The position numbers and the translations under genes are program-made. Positions 8,620-16,970 of a DNA stretch of 64,000 bases are shown in pieces; within the stretch, counting starts at the first letter, position 1, and every line of letters begins with the position of its first letter. This DNA is from Thiosocius sp963808165 (GTDB taxonomy: Bacteria; Pseudomonadota; Gammaproteobacteria; Chromatiales; Chromatiaceae): the NCBI GenBank assembly GCA_963808165.1, contig CAWEET010000017.1:6968-70967 (forward strand). Reading direction: 5' to 3'. The notes below the pieces were generated by a model that saw only the letters and a list, made by a program, of their open reading frames with translations, was not told where the DNA came from and searched no databases.

Positions 8620-9936
8620 GTGTCTGGCAGCGTTCAGTTTGTCGTTGACCCCGGCGGTCGGCTGACAGGACAACTCCGCGTTCCCGGTGACAAGTCGATC
8701 TCGCACCGCTCGATCATGCTCGGCGCGCTGGCCGACGGCGTGACCCGGGTCAGCGGTTTCCTCGAGGGCGATGATAGTCTGGCGACGCTGCGTGCGTTTC
8801 GCGACATGGGGGTGCGCATCGAGGGCCCCGTCGATGGCCAGGTGACCATCCACGGTGTCGGTCTGCATGGGCTGGAGGCGCCGGCCGCAGCGTTGGACCT
8901 GGGCAACTCGGGTACCTCGATGCGGCTGATGTCCGGCCTGCTGGCGGGCCAGGGTCTGGACGTGACGCTGACCGGCGACGCCTCGTTGGCGCGGCGACCG
9001 ATGCAGCGGGTGACCGAACCGCTCGGCCGCATGGGTGCCCGGATCGAAACCGCCGAACGTGGCACCGCGCCGCTGCACATCCGCGCGGTGTCCGGCTTGA
9101 CGGCTATCGACTACGCGATGCCGGTGGCGAGTGCGCAGGTCAAATCCTGTCTGTTGCTTGCCGGGATCTACGCAGCTGGCGAGACCTGTGTCAGCGAACC
9201 CGCGCCGACCCGCGACCATACGGAGCGAATGTTGCGTGGTTTCGGCTACGAGGTTCGTCGCGAGGGCAGCCGGGCATGCCTGAGTGGCGGTGGGAGCCTG
9301 CGGGCCTGCGACATCGACGTGCCGGCGGATATCTCGTCCGCTGCCTTTTTCCTGGTCGGGGCCAGCATCGCCGAGGGGTCGGACCTGCGACTCGAGCATG
9401 TCGGGATCAATCCGACACGCGACGGCGTGATAACGATTCTGCGTCGAATGGGTGCCGACATCGAGGTGCTGAACGCGCGTGAGGTGGGTGGTGAACCAGT
9501 GGCCGACTTGCGGGTTCGCTCGGCGGCGCTGCGTGGTCTCCGCATCCCGGAGGATCAGGTGCCGCTGGCGATTGACGAATTCCCGGCGTTGTTCGTCGCC
9601 GCGGCCTGCGCCGAGGGTGAGACGGTGCTGACCGGGGCAGAGGAGTTGCGGGTCAAGGAATCGGACAGGATCCAGGTGATGGCCGACGGCCTGGCGGCCC
9701 TCGGCATCGATGTGCGGCCGACGGCCGACGGTATCGTGATTCAGGGCGGGGCGCTCCAGGGGGGGGCGGTGAACAGTCACGGCGATCACCGGATCGCGAT
9801 GGCGTTCGCGATGGCCGGGCTTCGGGCGGCCGGTCCGGTCGTCATTGACGATTGCGCAAATGTGAACACCTCGTTTCCCGGATTCGCCGATCTGGCCAAC
9901 CGCGCCGGCTCGAAAGTGGTCGTGCGCGATGTCTGA
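8620..9936 (+). CDS. aroA: 3-phosphoshikimate 1-carboxyvinyltransferase (EPSP synthase)
   Basis: Catalyses transfer of the enolpyruvyl group of PEP to shikimate-3-phosphate, step six of the chorismate pathway, in the cytoplasm. Family motifs are plain: PGDKSISHRS (substrate-binding Lys and Ser), DLGNSGTSMRLM, RPMQRV, RDHTERML, DEFPALFVAA and KESDRI near the C-terminus. I place the start at GTG 8620, which gives 438 residues, close to the usual 430-440; the in-frame ATG at 8548 would add 24 unrelated residues. It overlaps cmk by 8 bases. The genes often found upstream of aroA in gammaproteobacteria (serC, pheA, hisC, tyrA) are absent; a glycosyltransferase fragment lies there instead. Confidence 0.97.
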   Translation: MSGSVQFVVDPGGRLTGQLRVPGDKSISHRSIMLGALADGVTRVSGFLEGDDSLATLRAFRDMGVRIEGPVDGQVTIHGVGLHGLEAPAAALDLGNSGTSMRLMSGLLAGQGLDVTLTGDASLARRPMQRVTEPLGRMGARIETAERGTAPLHIRAVSGLTAIDYAMPVASAQVKSCLLLAGIYAAGETCVSEPAPTRDHTERMLRGFGYEVRREGSRACLSGGGSLRACDIDVPADISSAAFFLVGASIAEGSDLRLEHVGINPTRDGVITILRRMGADIEVLNAREVGGEPVADLRVRSAALRGLRIPEDQVPLAIDEFPALFVAAACAEGETVLTGAEELRVKESDRIQVMADGLAALGIDVRPTADGIVIQGGALQGGAVNSHGDHRIAMAFAMAGLRAAGPVVIDDCANVNTSFPGFADLANRAGSKVVVRDV

Positions 9937-10603
9937 TCCAGTACCTGTCATCACGATCGACGGTCCCAGCGGCTCGGGCAAGGGCACGATCGCGCGCTTG
10001 GTCGCCGACCGGCTCGGCTGGCGCGTGCTCGACTCGGGTGCGCTCTATCGGCTCGTCGGCTACGCCGTGGATCAGGCGGGCGTAGGGTTCGACGAAGAAC
10101 GTAAAATCAATCAGATAGCTTCAAAACTTAATGTTGAGTTTGACAAAGGTGAGATTCTCCTGGCCGGCGTCGAGGTGACTGATCTCATCCGCACCGAACA
10201 GGCCGGAAACAACGCCTCCAAAGTGGCGGCGATGCCCGGGGTGCGCGCCGCGCTGCTCGACTGGCAGCGCGATTACGCGACATGGCCTGGCCTGGTCGCG
10301 GATGGGCGCGATATGGGAACCACGGTTTTCCCGAGGGCCGGGGTAAAGATTTTTCTTACCGCCAGTGCCGTTGAACGCGCACAGAGACGTCATAAGCAGT
10401 TGATAGAAAAAGGATTGCCTGCTAACCTCGCCGCCCTTACGGCTGAGATAGAAGAGCGCGATGCGCGCGATCGCAGTCGGACAGCCTCGCCACTGCTTGC
10501 GGCGCCGGACGCAATCGAGATCGATTCGACCGCGCTGGGTATCGGTGACGTGGTCAGCAGGGTGTTGCAAGAGGCTCACCGGGTCTACGCAACGCCGCTT
10601 TGA
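9929..10603 (+). CDS. cmk: cytidylate kinase
   Basis: Phosphorylates CMP and dCMP with ATP. The 224-residue chain starts with the P-loop GPSGSGKGTIARLVA (residues about 9-23) and includes DGRDMGTTVFP and the lid/NMP-binding region IEERDARDRSRTASPL. The start overlaps the aroA stop by 8 bases, so translation is probably coupled. It belongs to the aroA-cmk-rpsA-ihfB run conserved in gammaproteobacteria. Confidence 0.97.
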   Translation: MSDPVPVITIDGPSGSGKGTIARLVADRLGWRVLDSGALYRLVGYAVDQAGVGFDEERKINQIASKLNVEFDKGEILLAGVEVTDLIRTEQAGNNASKVAAMPGVRAALLDWQRDYATWPGLVADGRDMGTTVFPRAGVKIFLTASAVERAQRRHKQLIEKGLPANLAALTAEIEERDARDRSRTASPLLAAPDAIEIDSTALGIGDVVSRVLQEAHRVYATPL

Positions 10604-10628
10604 CGTTTGACCGCAGTATATATTTGGT

Positions 10629-10644
10629 GCCCGGGATACCGGGC
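10629..10644 (+). other. small hairpin in the cmk-rpsA intergenic region
   Basis: A 6-base inverted repeat GCCCGG / CCGGGC with loop GATA stands 26 bases after the cmk stop and about 80 bases before rpsA. Only a weak TGTCTT follows. It may attenuate readthrough or form part of the rpsA leader, which in Escherichia coli is subject to translational autoregulation by S1. No function is demonstrated by sequence alone. Confidence 0.4.
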
Positions 10645-10722
10645 TGTCTTCAACTGGAAAAATCCGGATTGGTTACGCCCACCGGTAGGATGGTCTGCCA
10701 CTGAGCAGATCGGGAACAATAC

Positions 10723-12402
10723 ATGTCTGAAAGCTTTGCCGAGCTCTTTGAACAGAGCCTTACCAACACCAATCTCCAGCCCGGTGCCATCGTCATCGGA
10801 ACGGTCGTCGCCATCGATAACGAGCACGTGATCGTCAATGCCGGACTCAAGTCCGAAGGCGTTATCCCGAAGAGCCAGTTCATGGATATGGACGGCCAGC
10901 TCGAATGCGAGATCGGCGACCAGATCGAAGTCGCGCTCGACGCCGTCGAGGACGGATTCGGCGCCACCCGCCTTTCACGTGAAAAGGCCAAGCGCCACCA
11001 CGCGTGGAATAAGCTCGAAAAGGCTTTTGATGCGGAAGAGATCGTCGTCGGCCGTATCAACGGCAAGGTCAAGGGCGGCTTCACGGTCGAACTCGATCAG
11101 ATCCGTGCCTTTCTGCCAGGATCGCTGGTCGATGTGCGCCCCGTCCGCGACACCTCGTATCTCGAGGGCAAGGATCTCGAGTTCAAGGTCATCAAACTCG
11201 ACCAGAAGCGTAACAACGTCGTCGTCTCGCGCCGTGCGGTGGTTGAGCAGGAGTACAGCGAGGAGCGCGACAAACTGCTCGAGAATCTGCAGGAAGGCCA
11301 GGAAGTCAAGGGTGTGGTCAAGAACCTCACCGATTACGGTGCGTTCGTCGACCTCGGCGGCATCGACGGCCTGCTGCACATCACCGACATGGCATGGAAG
11401 CGTGTGAAGCATCCGTCCGAGGTCGTCGAGATCGGTGACGAGATCACCATCAAGGTGCTCAAGTTCGACCGCGAGAAAATGCGTGTGTCGCTGGGCCTCA
11501 AGCAGATGGGCGAGGATCCGTGGGAGAACATCACCCGCCGCTATCCGGAGCACACCCGCCTGTTCGGTAAGGTCACCAATATCGCTGACTACGGCGCCTT
11601 CGTGGAGATCGAGGACGGTGTCGAAGGGCTGGTGCACGTCTCCGAGATGGACTGGACCAACAAGAACGTCCACCCGAGCAAGGTCGTCACGCTGGGTGAT
11701 GAGGTCGAGGTCGTCGTACTGGACATCGACGAGGAGCGTCGCCGCATCTCACTCGGCATGAAGCAGTGTCAGGCGAACCCCTGGGAAGATTTCTCCCAGA
11801 AGTTCAACAAGGGCGATCATGTCAGCGGTGTGATCAAGTCAATCACCGACTTCGGTATCTTCATCGGTCTGGACGGTGGCATCGACGGCCTGGTGCATCT
11901 GTCCGACATCTCCTGGGATGACACTGGCGAGGCCATGATCCGCAACTACAAGAAGGGTCAGGAACTCGAAACCGTGGTATTGGCGGTCGATCCCGAGCGT
12001 GAGCGTATCTCGCTTGGCATCAAGCAGCTGGACAAGGATCCGATCTCCAGCTTCCTCGCGATGCACGAGAAGGGCTCCACCGTCACCGGTACGGTGCAGG
12101 AAGTGGATGCCAAAGGTGCGGTGATCGCGCTGGCCGATGGTGTCGAGGGCTACCTGCGTGCCTCCGAGCTCTCACGCGATCGCGTCGAGGACGCCCGTTC
12201 GATGCTCAAGGAAGGTGATGCCATCGAGGCCAAATTCCTGGGGATCGATCGGAAGAACCGTTCGATCAGCCTGTCAGTCAAGGCCAAAGACATGGACGAG
12301 GAAAAAGCGGCCATCGCCACCTATTCCAGCGATGCCTCCAGTGCCGGCACCACGGCGTTCGGTGAGTTGCTGAAAGGCCACCTGGACGCGAATAAAGAAT
12401 AA
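10723..12402 (+). CDS. rpsA: 30S ribosomal protein S1
   Basis: A 559-residue ribosomal protein (E. coli 557) that recruits mRNA to the 30S subunit. Six consecutive S1/OB-fold repeats are visible: for example GVVKNLTDYGAFVDLGGIDG, GKVTNIADYGAFVEIEDGVEG and GVIKSITDFGIFIGLDGGIDG in repeats three to five. It opens with MSESFAELFEQS, the standard start. Its length and repeat number are normal. It is followed by ihfB, the usual gammaproteobacterial partner. Confidence 0.98.
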   Translation: MSESFAELFEQSLTNTNLQPGAIVIGTVVAIDNEHVIVNAGLKSEGVIPKSQFMDMDGQLECEIGDQIEVALDAVEDGFGATRLSREKAKRHHAWNKLEKAFDAEEIVVGRINGKVKGGFTVELDQIRAFLPGSLVDVRPVRDTSYLEGKDLEFKVIKLDQKRNNVVVSRRAVVEQEYSEERDKLLENLQEGQEVKGVVKNLTDYGAFVDLGGIDGLLHITDMAWKRVKHPSEVVEIGDEITIKVLKFDREKMRVSLGLKQMGEDPWENITRRYPEHTRLFGKVTNIADYGAFVEIEDGVEGLVHVSEMDWTNKNVHPSKVVTLGDEVEVVVLDIDEERRRISLGMKQCQANPWEDFSQKFNKGDHVSGVIKSITDFGIFIGLDGGIDGLVHLSDISWDDTGEAMIRNYKKGQELETVVLAVDPERERISLGIKQLDKDPISSFLAMHEKGSTVTGTVQEVDAKGAVIALADGVEGYLRASELSRDRVEDARSMLKEGDAIEAKFLGIDRKNRSISLSVKAKDMDEEKAAIATYSSDASSAGTTAFGELLKGHLDANKE

Positions 12403-12428
12403 GCGGTCCATCGACCGCGATAATGACG

Positions 12429-12448
12429 GCGGCGGCTTCGGCCGCCGC
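12429..12448 (+). other. UUCG-tetraloop hairpin between rpsA and ihfB
   Basis: A perfect 8-base GC stem, GCGGCGGC / GCCGCCGC, closes a TTCG tetraloop 27 bases after the rpsA stop. There is no T-run, so it probably stabilises the rpsA mRNA end or marks a processing boundary rather than stopping transcription before ihfB. Confidence 0.55.
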
Positions 12449-12479
12449 ATTCACCGTATATTGTTGGACTCGACTACCA

Positions 12480-12800
12480 ATGACCAAATCGGAACTGATC
12501 GAAGTCATTGCTCGCGAACAAAGCCATCTCGCCTACCGCGACGTTGAACTGGCCGTCAAATGCATGATCGAACAGATGAGCCAGGCCCTGGCCTCGGGTG
12601 AGCGTATAGAGATCCGTGGATTCGGGAGCTTTTCGCTGCATTTCCGGCCGCCACGGATGGGACGTAATCCCAAAACGGGCGACTCCGTCGAACTGAGTGG
12701 CAAGTACGTCCCACACTTCAAACCGGGCAAGGAGCTGCGCGAGCGGGTCAACCTCAAGTTCGATCCTCAGCCCCAGGAGCAGAACGAACAGGTCGGATAA
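12480..12800 (+). CDS. ihfB: integration host factor subunit beta
   Basis: DNA-bending nucleoid protein of 106 residues, one half of the IHF heterodimer. It begins MTKSELIEVIAREQSHL and contains the DNABII signature GFGSFSLHFRPPRMGRNP, the beta-ribbon arm that intercalates in the minor groove, with KTGDSVELSGKYVPHFKPGKELRERV following. The ATG at 12480 gives the standard N-terminus; the frame extends upstream only as spacer sequence. It has a strong terminator 30 bases beyond the stop. Confidence 0.97.
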   Translation: MTKSELIEVIAREQSHLAYRDVELAVKCMIEQMSQALASGERIEIRGFGSFSLHFRPPRMGRNPKTGDSVELSGKYVPHFKPGKELRERVNLKFDPQPQEQNEQVG

Positions 12801-12832
12801 GCGGGTTTGTGGCGGACTGCCCAGTAAACGAG

Positions 12833-12853
12833 GCCGGCTTTTGCCGGCTTTTT
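12833..12853 (+). terminator. intrinsic terminator after ihfB
   Basis: Stem GCCGGC / GCCGGC with loop TTTT followed by TTTTT. It ends the aroA-cmk-rpsA-ihfB direction of transcription and lies between ihfB and the convergent three-gene cluster. Confidence 0.85.
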
Positions 12854-12897
12854 GTTGCGCGCAGGACGGCGATTCGTCGGGTCCGCGCCCGGACGGC

Positions 12898-13398
12898 TCA
12901 AAGATCCGCATCCTTGCTTGGAAGCCCTGCGCGTTGCTGATCATGGAATCTGATCGCTGTCCTTTCATCAGCGGTCGCGCGCGCGGCCTTGTCACTGCTA
13001 CGCGTGCCGACCTGCGGGGTGCCCTTGGCCTGCCGGCGACCCGCGGCCACCAGGTCCTGGTGCAGTTCTTTGTTGTAGCTGAGGCGATGGACTCGAGGTT
13101 CGTCGAGATCGTGTTGCTGTGCCCAGAGCAGAATCTCTCCGGCGCTGTCATCAGCCGGATCGGGCTCCTCGATCCGAAATGCCAATAGCTGAAACTGTTC
13201 CGGCAGCGGCGCGTTGCTCGGCCAACCCTGGATCGCCACGACCGAAACATAGTGGGCGATATAGAACACGGGTAGCGCTATCAGGACGACGGCGATCAGC
13301 CAGCGCGGCCGGCGCCGTTGGGTGCCGAACGACAGTGCGAGCAGTGCGACCGGGATCAGGTAGGCGAGGGTCAGCGAGAACGCAGGCAGGCCGTGCAT
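12898..13398 (-). CDS. two-helix membrane protein, third gene of ExbBD-like operon
   Basis: A 166-residue protein of no family I recognise. Two hydrophobic segments lie at about residues 8-25 (LTLAYLIPVALLALSF) and 33-55 (WLIAVVLIALPVFYIAHYVS), joined by a short arginine-rich loop. A soluble domain of about 110 residues follows, containing LLAFRIEEPDPADDSAGEI and ending in a charged tail. It starts 3 bases after the stop of the ExbD-like gene, so it is almost certainly made and used with the two proton-channel-type proteins. Confidence 0.75.
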   Translation of the reverse strand: MHGLPAFSLTLAYLIPVALLALSFGTQRRRPRWLIAVVLIALPVFYIAHYVSVVAIQGWPSNAPLPEQFQLLAFRIEEPDPADDSAGEILLWAQQHDLDEPRVHRLSYNKELHQDLVAAGRRQAKGTPQVGTRSSDKAARATADERTAIRFHDQQRAGLPSKDADL

Positions 13399-13401
13399 GC
13401 C

Positions 13402-14019
13402 TCAGGCCCCCGGTTCCATGGCATAGGGCGTCAGGCGCTTCGGCAACTCGTTGATCTCCGTGATCTTGCCGATCCCGTCGAGCGTGAATCTCACTACCGT
13501 CTGCTCATCGTCCTGCTGCGCCATCTGCACCTTGCGCACGTAAACCGTCTGCAGCGTCGGATTGACCTTTTCGACTTTGATCAGGGCCTCGACGGGGCGT
13601 GGTTGCGCGGCCTTGTAGTAGTACAGATTGACGATGTATTCGCCGGGGATGATGCCGCGGATGGTCACGACCTCCTGGTTGATCGGATAGATGACCTCCC
13701 TGCCGTCGATAACGACGGTGTCGTTCACTTCGCCTCGGTCGTCGCGGTCCAGGTGCAGCCAGCCCGCATCCTTGCGGAGGTACGACACGGTTTCGCCGAT
13801 CGGGTCCTGAACCCAGAGATCGATATCGTCGGCGAGTTGGTCCGCCCAGGTGACGGAGATGATGTACTCCGCCTTCAGGTTCACCCGTCCCTTGCGTGCC
13901 TCGGGGTTCATGAACATCACCGATACCAGGAACAGGAAGGTGAACCCGAGCAGCGCATTGAACAACAGGTCGATGAAGGGATCGGTGCCTCGGTACTGTC
14001 TCGCGTTGCGGCGCCGCAT
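13402..14019 (-). CDS. ExbD/TolR-like membrane protein with large periplasmic domain
   Basis: A 205-residue protein with a single N-terminal transmembrane helix (about residues 18-37, IDLLFNALLGFTFLFLVSVM). It is preceded by GTDPFID, whose Asp13 and Asp17 sit where ExbD and TolR carry their proton-path aspartate. The periplasmic part is larger than in ExbD (about 165 residues). Its segment ADDIDLWVQDPIGE resembles the DUF2135-type beta domain in wording, but this is a weak resemblance. It lies 8 bases after the TolQ/ExbB-like gene and 3 bases before the third gene. Inference: the energised partner of a non-classical proton-driven membrane complex. No TonB, Tol or receptor gene is adjacent. 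Confidence 0.75.
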   Translation of the reverse strand: MRRRNARQYRGTDPFIDLLFNALLGFTFLFLVSVMFMNPEARKGRVNLKAEYIISVTWADQLADDIDLWVQDPIGETVSYLRKDAGWLHLDRDDRGEVNDTVVIDGREVIYPINQEVVTIRGIIPGEYIVNLYYYKAAQPRPVEALIKVEKVNPTLQTVYVRKVQMAQQDDEQTVVRFTLDGIGKITEINELPKRLTPYAMEPGA

Positions 14020-14027
14020 TGCCGGCC

Positions 14028-14771
14028 TCAGGGCGTCGTCAGGCGGCGCAGTTGCGAGGTGACGTGCACCTCCGACAGCTCGATGATTTCGGCCATCAGG
14101 CGGTCGACCGCACCGTCCAGCAGTCGGTACTGGAACCCCAGCAGTATCCCGGCGGCCAAGCCGGTCAGCGTGGTGTAAAGCGCGATGCGCATGCCGGCGC
14201 TCATGTTCGTCAGGAGTTGCTGCATGGCATGGATATCGACACTCGAGACCTGGGCGACCGAGCCGAGCATGAAAATGAAGCCGATGACTGTTCCCAGCAG
14301 GCCAAGCCGGATCATAAGGTCAGCCAGAAACCAACCGGTCTCGTGTCCACGCCCGAGCGCATTTTCCAGCCGTTCGAGCAGCAGATCCTGGTTGCACAGG
14401 GCGCCGTGTTGAAAGGTCTTGTTGGCAAGCAGCAGCAGGTGGTGATGGGCGAATGAGTCGGCATTCTGCTCATTGTCGAAAACGATCCCCCGTTCAGGGT
14501 CGGTGCTGAACAGCATGCCACCCCGACGCACCTGCGCGGAGAGCTGCATGGCCGTGCACAGCTCCTTTCCGAGTTGCCGTGCGCGCCGCCCGGCATCCAG
14601 ACTGGCGAGCACAAACAGCAGCAGGATCACTGCGGATAGATGACTCTCGTCGGTACGCAACAGGGTGCCGACGAGGTCGTTGGAAAAAGCGACGAAGGCA
14701 CCGAACACGACGATGCCTAGAAATATCAGCCATCTATAGAAGGCGGCATGGGCGCCGGCGCACTGGTTCAT
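14028..14771 (-). CDS. MotA/TolQ/ExbB proton-channel family protein
   Basis: An inner-membrane protein of 247 residues from the ATG at 14771 (a TTG at 14816 would add 15 residues; neither has a strong ribosome-binding site). Hydrophobic helices lie at about 13-30, 44-58, 147-170 and 190-212. The last pair holds the family signature GLLGTVIGFIFMLGSV and MRIALYTTLTGLAAGILLGF. It is the first gene of a tight three-gene reverse-strand operon with an ExbD-like protein and a two-helix protein. The operon may drive a periplasmic or outer-membrane process; the usual TonB or Tol-Pal partners are missing nearby. Confidence 0.85.
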   Translation of the reverse strand: MNQCAGAHAAFYRWLIFLGIVVFGAFVAFSNDLVGTLLRTDESHLSAVILLLFVLASLDAGRRARQLGKELCTAMQLSAQVRRGGMLFSTDPERGIVFDNEQNADSFAHHHLLLLANKTFQHGALCNQDLLLERLENALGRGHETGWFLADLMIRLGLLGTVIGFIFMLGSVAQVSSVDIHAMQQLLTNMSAGMRIALYTTLTGLAAGILLGFQYRLLDGAVDRLMAEIIELSEVHVTSQLRRLTTP

Positions 14772-15241
14772 GGCGATGAGAGTTACGGTTCGCGGTGTTG
14801 GCCGCAGTATAAACAAACCGCACCGCGGGAACGCGGGCGCGCCTCGTTAAAGCTGTCGTGGACGTGCAGACCTGTTTGCGTAGTCGCCCCGGTCAGGCCC
14901 CGGCCGGTTTCGCTTTTGGGCCCGCGGTCTCCGTGGGGTCAGGTGCGATGCGACTCAGCTGACGAGCCGGCTGGCATTGAAGAGGGCTGGGGCGCGTTCG
15001 GTGCGCGGGCGGATGCCGCAGGCAAGCTGCAGTCAGTCGAGCCGCCAGGGATGGATGTACGACGCCCCGCGGGTCGAATGCCCCCGGGCAAAAGTACGAA
15101 GTAGGGGTTCATCGGTTACAGGTGGCAGTCCCTTGCCGGTGGGGGTTCCATACGAGTGGGCCATGCGGTAACCGAGGTGATGCTAAGCGCCCCTGTCATG
15201 TGTCGGGTCTGCCGCGCGGCCGAACAGGGTCGCGCCTGGCC
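14772..15241. other. 470-base region without a convincing gene
   Basis: Lies between the divergently placed ExbB-like operon and the 55-residue reading frame. Frames here are GC-skewed, have no family resemblance and lack ribosome-binding sites. I see no clear promoter, repeat or RNA fold. Confidence 0.5.
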
Positions 15242-15409
15242 TCAGGCGCTCAAGGCGAGGGCGCAAAGGTAGCTTGCCAGCGCCGCAAAAAACACGCTGA
15301 TCTCGAGCATCGAGCGAGGTCTGTCGCGGCGCGAGGCGACGTTGAAATTCATGATGTTGTCTACCTTGTCGCGGTTCAGGTCGCGCATGAAATAGCGTTG
15401 TTGTTGCAT
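15242..15409 (-). CDS. 55-residue single-helix membrane protein
   Basis: A short frame starting MQQQRYFMRDLNRDKVDNIM, with a GGAGA ribosome-binding site about 8 bases upstream. The N-terminal half is charged and hydrophilic. The C-terminal half (about residues 34-55, MLEISVFFAALASYLCALALSA) is one hydrophobic helix reaching the last residue. The composition and start site look genuine, and the overlapping longer frames do not. No family is recognised. It could be a small regulator of a membrane complex or a tail-anchored protein. Confidence 0.6.
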   Translation of the reverse strand: MQQQRYFMRDLNRDKVDNIMNFNVASRRDRPRSMLEISVFFAALASYLCALALSA

Positions 15410-15567
15410 GCTGGTCTCCGGTTCTGTGTTTCCTGTTGGTTCTCCTCAATATAGCCGAAAAAGAGAACATGGCAAGAACATAATGCGATCTTGCCAACCT
15501 TGGGGCGGATGAAAAGGTAGCTATATTACGGTATGCTTAATAAGCGACTTTTCAGGGGGGCGCGGTC

Positions 15568-15825
15568 TTGAATCACGGACTCGTTGAGCAGTGTGTGGAA
15601 AAACTCTGTCGAAAGGGCTGCAAGGCCGTCTGGTCCGACATCGACAGCCTGGAGTCGGGTCATTTCGTCCCCGAGGTCAAGGGGCTTTCTGATCCCGAGG
15701 TCGAGGCTGTGGTGCACGAGCTGAAATCTGTAATGGCCGTGTACGAAGGGCGCTGTGCCACCGAAGCAATCTTGTGTGATCCGCCCGCCGCACACATTCA
15801 AGCTCGGCGCCTGATTTCAACCTAG
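15568..15825 (+). CDS. hypothetical 85-residue protein
   Basis: A frame starting at TTG 15568 with an AGGGGGG stretch upstream. The protein is acidic and has cysteines at residues 9, 14, 18, 63 and 70, the first three in CVEKLCRKGC; VEAVVHELKSVMAVYEGRC follows. The helix-rich, ordered composition suggests a real small soluble protein, but I recognise no family and the non-ATG start is uncertain. Confidence 0.55.
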   Translation: MNHGLVEQCVEKLCRKGCKAVWSDIDSLESGHFVPEVKGLSDPEVEAVVHELKSVMAVYEGRCATEAILCDPPAAHIQARRLIST

Positions 15826-15960
15826 CGGGCCATGCAGGAAGTTCTGCAACACCCAGTCGATTCACGAGTCTCATCGACAAGGCACGTGAGCGTAGGACTA
15901 GCCAATGCTAATTCAAGCGATCGTAACGCCGGCGATGGGACTGCTGGACCGGCCCGCAGG

Positions 15961-16057
15961 GAGCCCCGCTGTTGGGCCAGTGCCGTGTTGCACCCCCTTG
16001 GAAAGGGTCTGCGATTCCCTTCGGCGTGCGCCTTACCTTGGCCCGACAGCGGGGCTC
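15961..16057. repeat. long inverted repeat with 59-base loop
   Basis: Arms of 19 bases (15961-15979 and 16039-16057) pair with one mismatch: GAGCCCCGCTGTTGGGCCA against the complement of TGGCCCGACAGCGGGGCTC. Inside the loop an AAGGG / CCCTT pair could form a smaller hairpin. It sits between the 85-residue gene and the ArnD-like gene, 38 bases upstream of the latter. It could be a structured leader RNA or the remains of a small inverted-repeat element. Confidence 0.6.
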
Positions 16058-16094
16058 TGAGCGTTACAGAACATCCCGCATGGCCCACTAGACC

Positions 16095-16970
16095 ATGCGC
16101 GTAGCCCTTCGGGTCGAGGTTCGCACCTTGCGGGGTCTGCAAGAGGGCGTAGCCAACCTCGTGCGTCTGCTCAGCGAGTACCAGGTGCGAGCAAGTTTCT
16201 TCTTCCCTTTGGGGCGCGATCTTTCGGGCCGCAGCCCCGTCACTACCTGGAAGGACCGCGGTAGCCTTGGGACGCGGGCAATGCTCTACGGTACGCTTTT
16301 GCCTGCTCCTTCACTTGCCGGCGCGGCGGCTGCTGCGATGGCATTGGCACGCGAGAACGGCCATGAGGTGGGATTGCTCGGGCTGTCGCCACGGTCGTGG
16401 TCTCGTGACCTTGCCCACGCCGACGCGCCCTGGGTAGACCGGCAGTGCACCCGGCTGTGGGAGGCCTTCGTTGCCGCCCAGGGTGTCGCGCCGACCAGCC
16501 TTGCGACGCCCGACTGGCAGATCAATCCGCAGCTGCTCGATCGACTGACCCCGGGGCGTTATCGTTATTCGACGCTGACCCGTGGCAAGCTGCCATATTT
16601 CCCGGTGCTGCTGGGCGTTCGATCACGTATACCCGAGATTCCAACCACGCTGCCTACCGTCGATGAGCTGCTGCAACAGTCCGGGGTGTCGATGAACAAT
16701 GTCCACGAGCACCTTTATGCGCTGAGTCAGCGGGTGCTGCCGGCTGGTCACGTGTTCGCGGCCAGTGCCGAAAGGGAGGGACTCGGGCGACTTCCGCTGA
16801 TGGAGAAAATGCTGGTGATGTGGAAGGGCCAGGAAGGCTCGGTGCGTGCGCTCGGCGATCTGCTGCAGCAGATCGATGTTGCGACGCTGCCTTATCACCA
16901 GGTCGGTTGGGGGGCGGTCGGGGACGGTTCCGTCCCCGTTGCGATGCAGAGCTTGCAGGTCCCGGCGTGA
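16095..16970 (+). CDS. ArnD-like polysaccharide deacetylase homologue lacking metal ligands
   Basis: A 291-residue intact protein that follows the ArnD (4-deoxy-4-formamido-arabinose-phosphoundecaprenol deformylase) outline throughout: VALRVEVRTLRGLQEGV, ASFFFPLG, HEVGLLGL, RYSTLTRGKLPYFPVL and IPTTLPTVDELL. The NodB-type catalytic residues are replaced. The Asp pair of RIDVDT is Glu8/Arg10. The two histidines of GLHAWDH become Leu95 and Pro99. The His of the late TIHAE segment is replaced in AASAE. The gene has no frameshift and overlaps the next start by 4 bases (GTGA). It is probably a pseudoenzyme, perhaps a lipid-carrier binding or regulatory protein; divergence toward a different chemistry is an alternative. 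Confidence 0.75.
   Translation: MRVALRVEVRTLRGLQEGVANLVRLLSEYQVRASFFFPLGRDLSGRSPVTTWKDRGSLGTRAMLYGTLLPAPSLAGAAAAAMALARENGHEVGLLGLSPRSWSRDLAHADAPWVDRQCTRLWEAFVAAQGVAPTSLATPDWQINPQLLDRLTPGRYRYSTLTRGKLPYFPVLLGVRSRIPEIPTTLPTVDELLQQSGVSMNNVHEHLYALSQRVLPAGHVFAASAEREGLGRLPLMEKMLVMWKGQEGSVRALGDLLQQIDVATLPYHQVGWGAVGDGSVPVAMQSLQVPA

Noticed and set aside
12697..13188. Forward frame from within ihfB across the terminator
   Set aside because: It is in a different frame from ihfB, crosses the ihfB terminator and is antisense to the operon gene at 12898-13398.
15122..15497. Longer frames on both strands overlapping the 55-residue gene
   Set aside because: They lack ribosome-binding sites and plausible composition, whereas the 55-residue frame has both.
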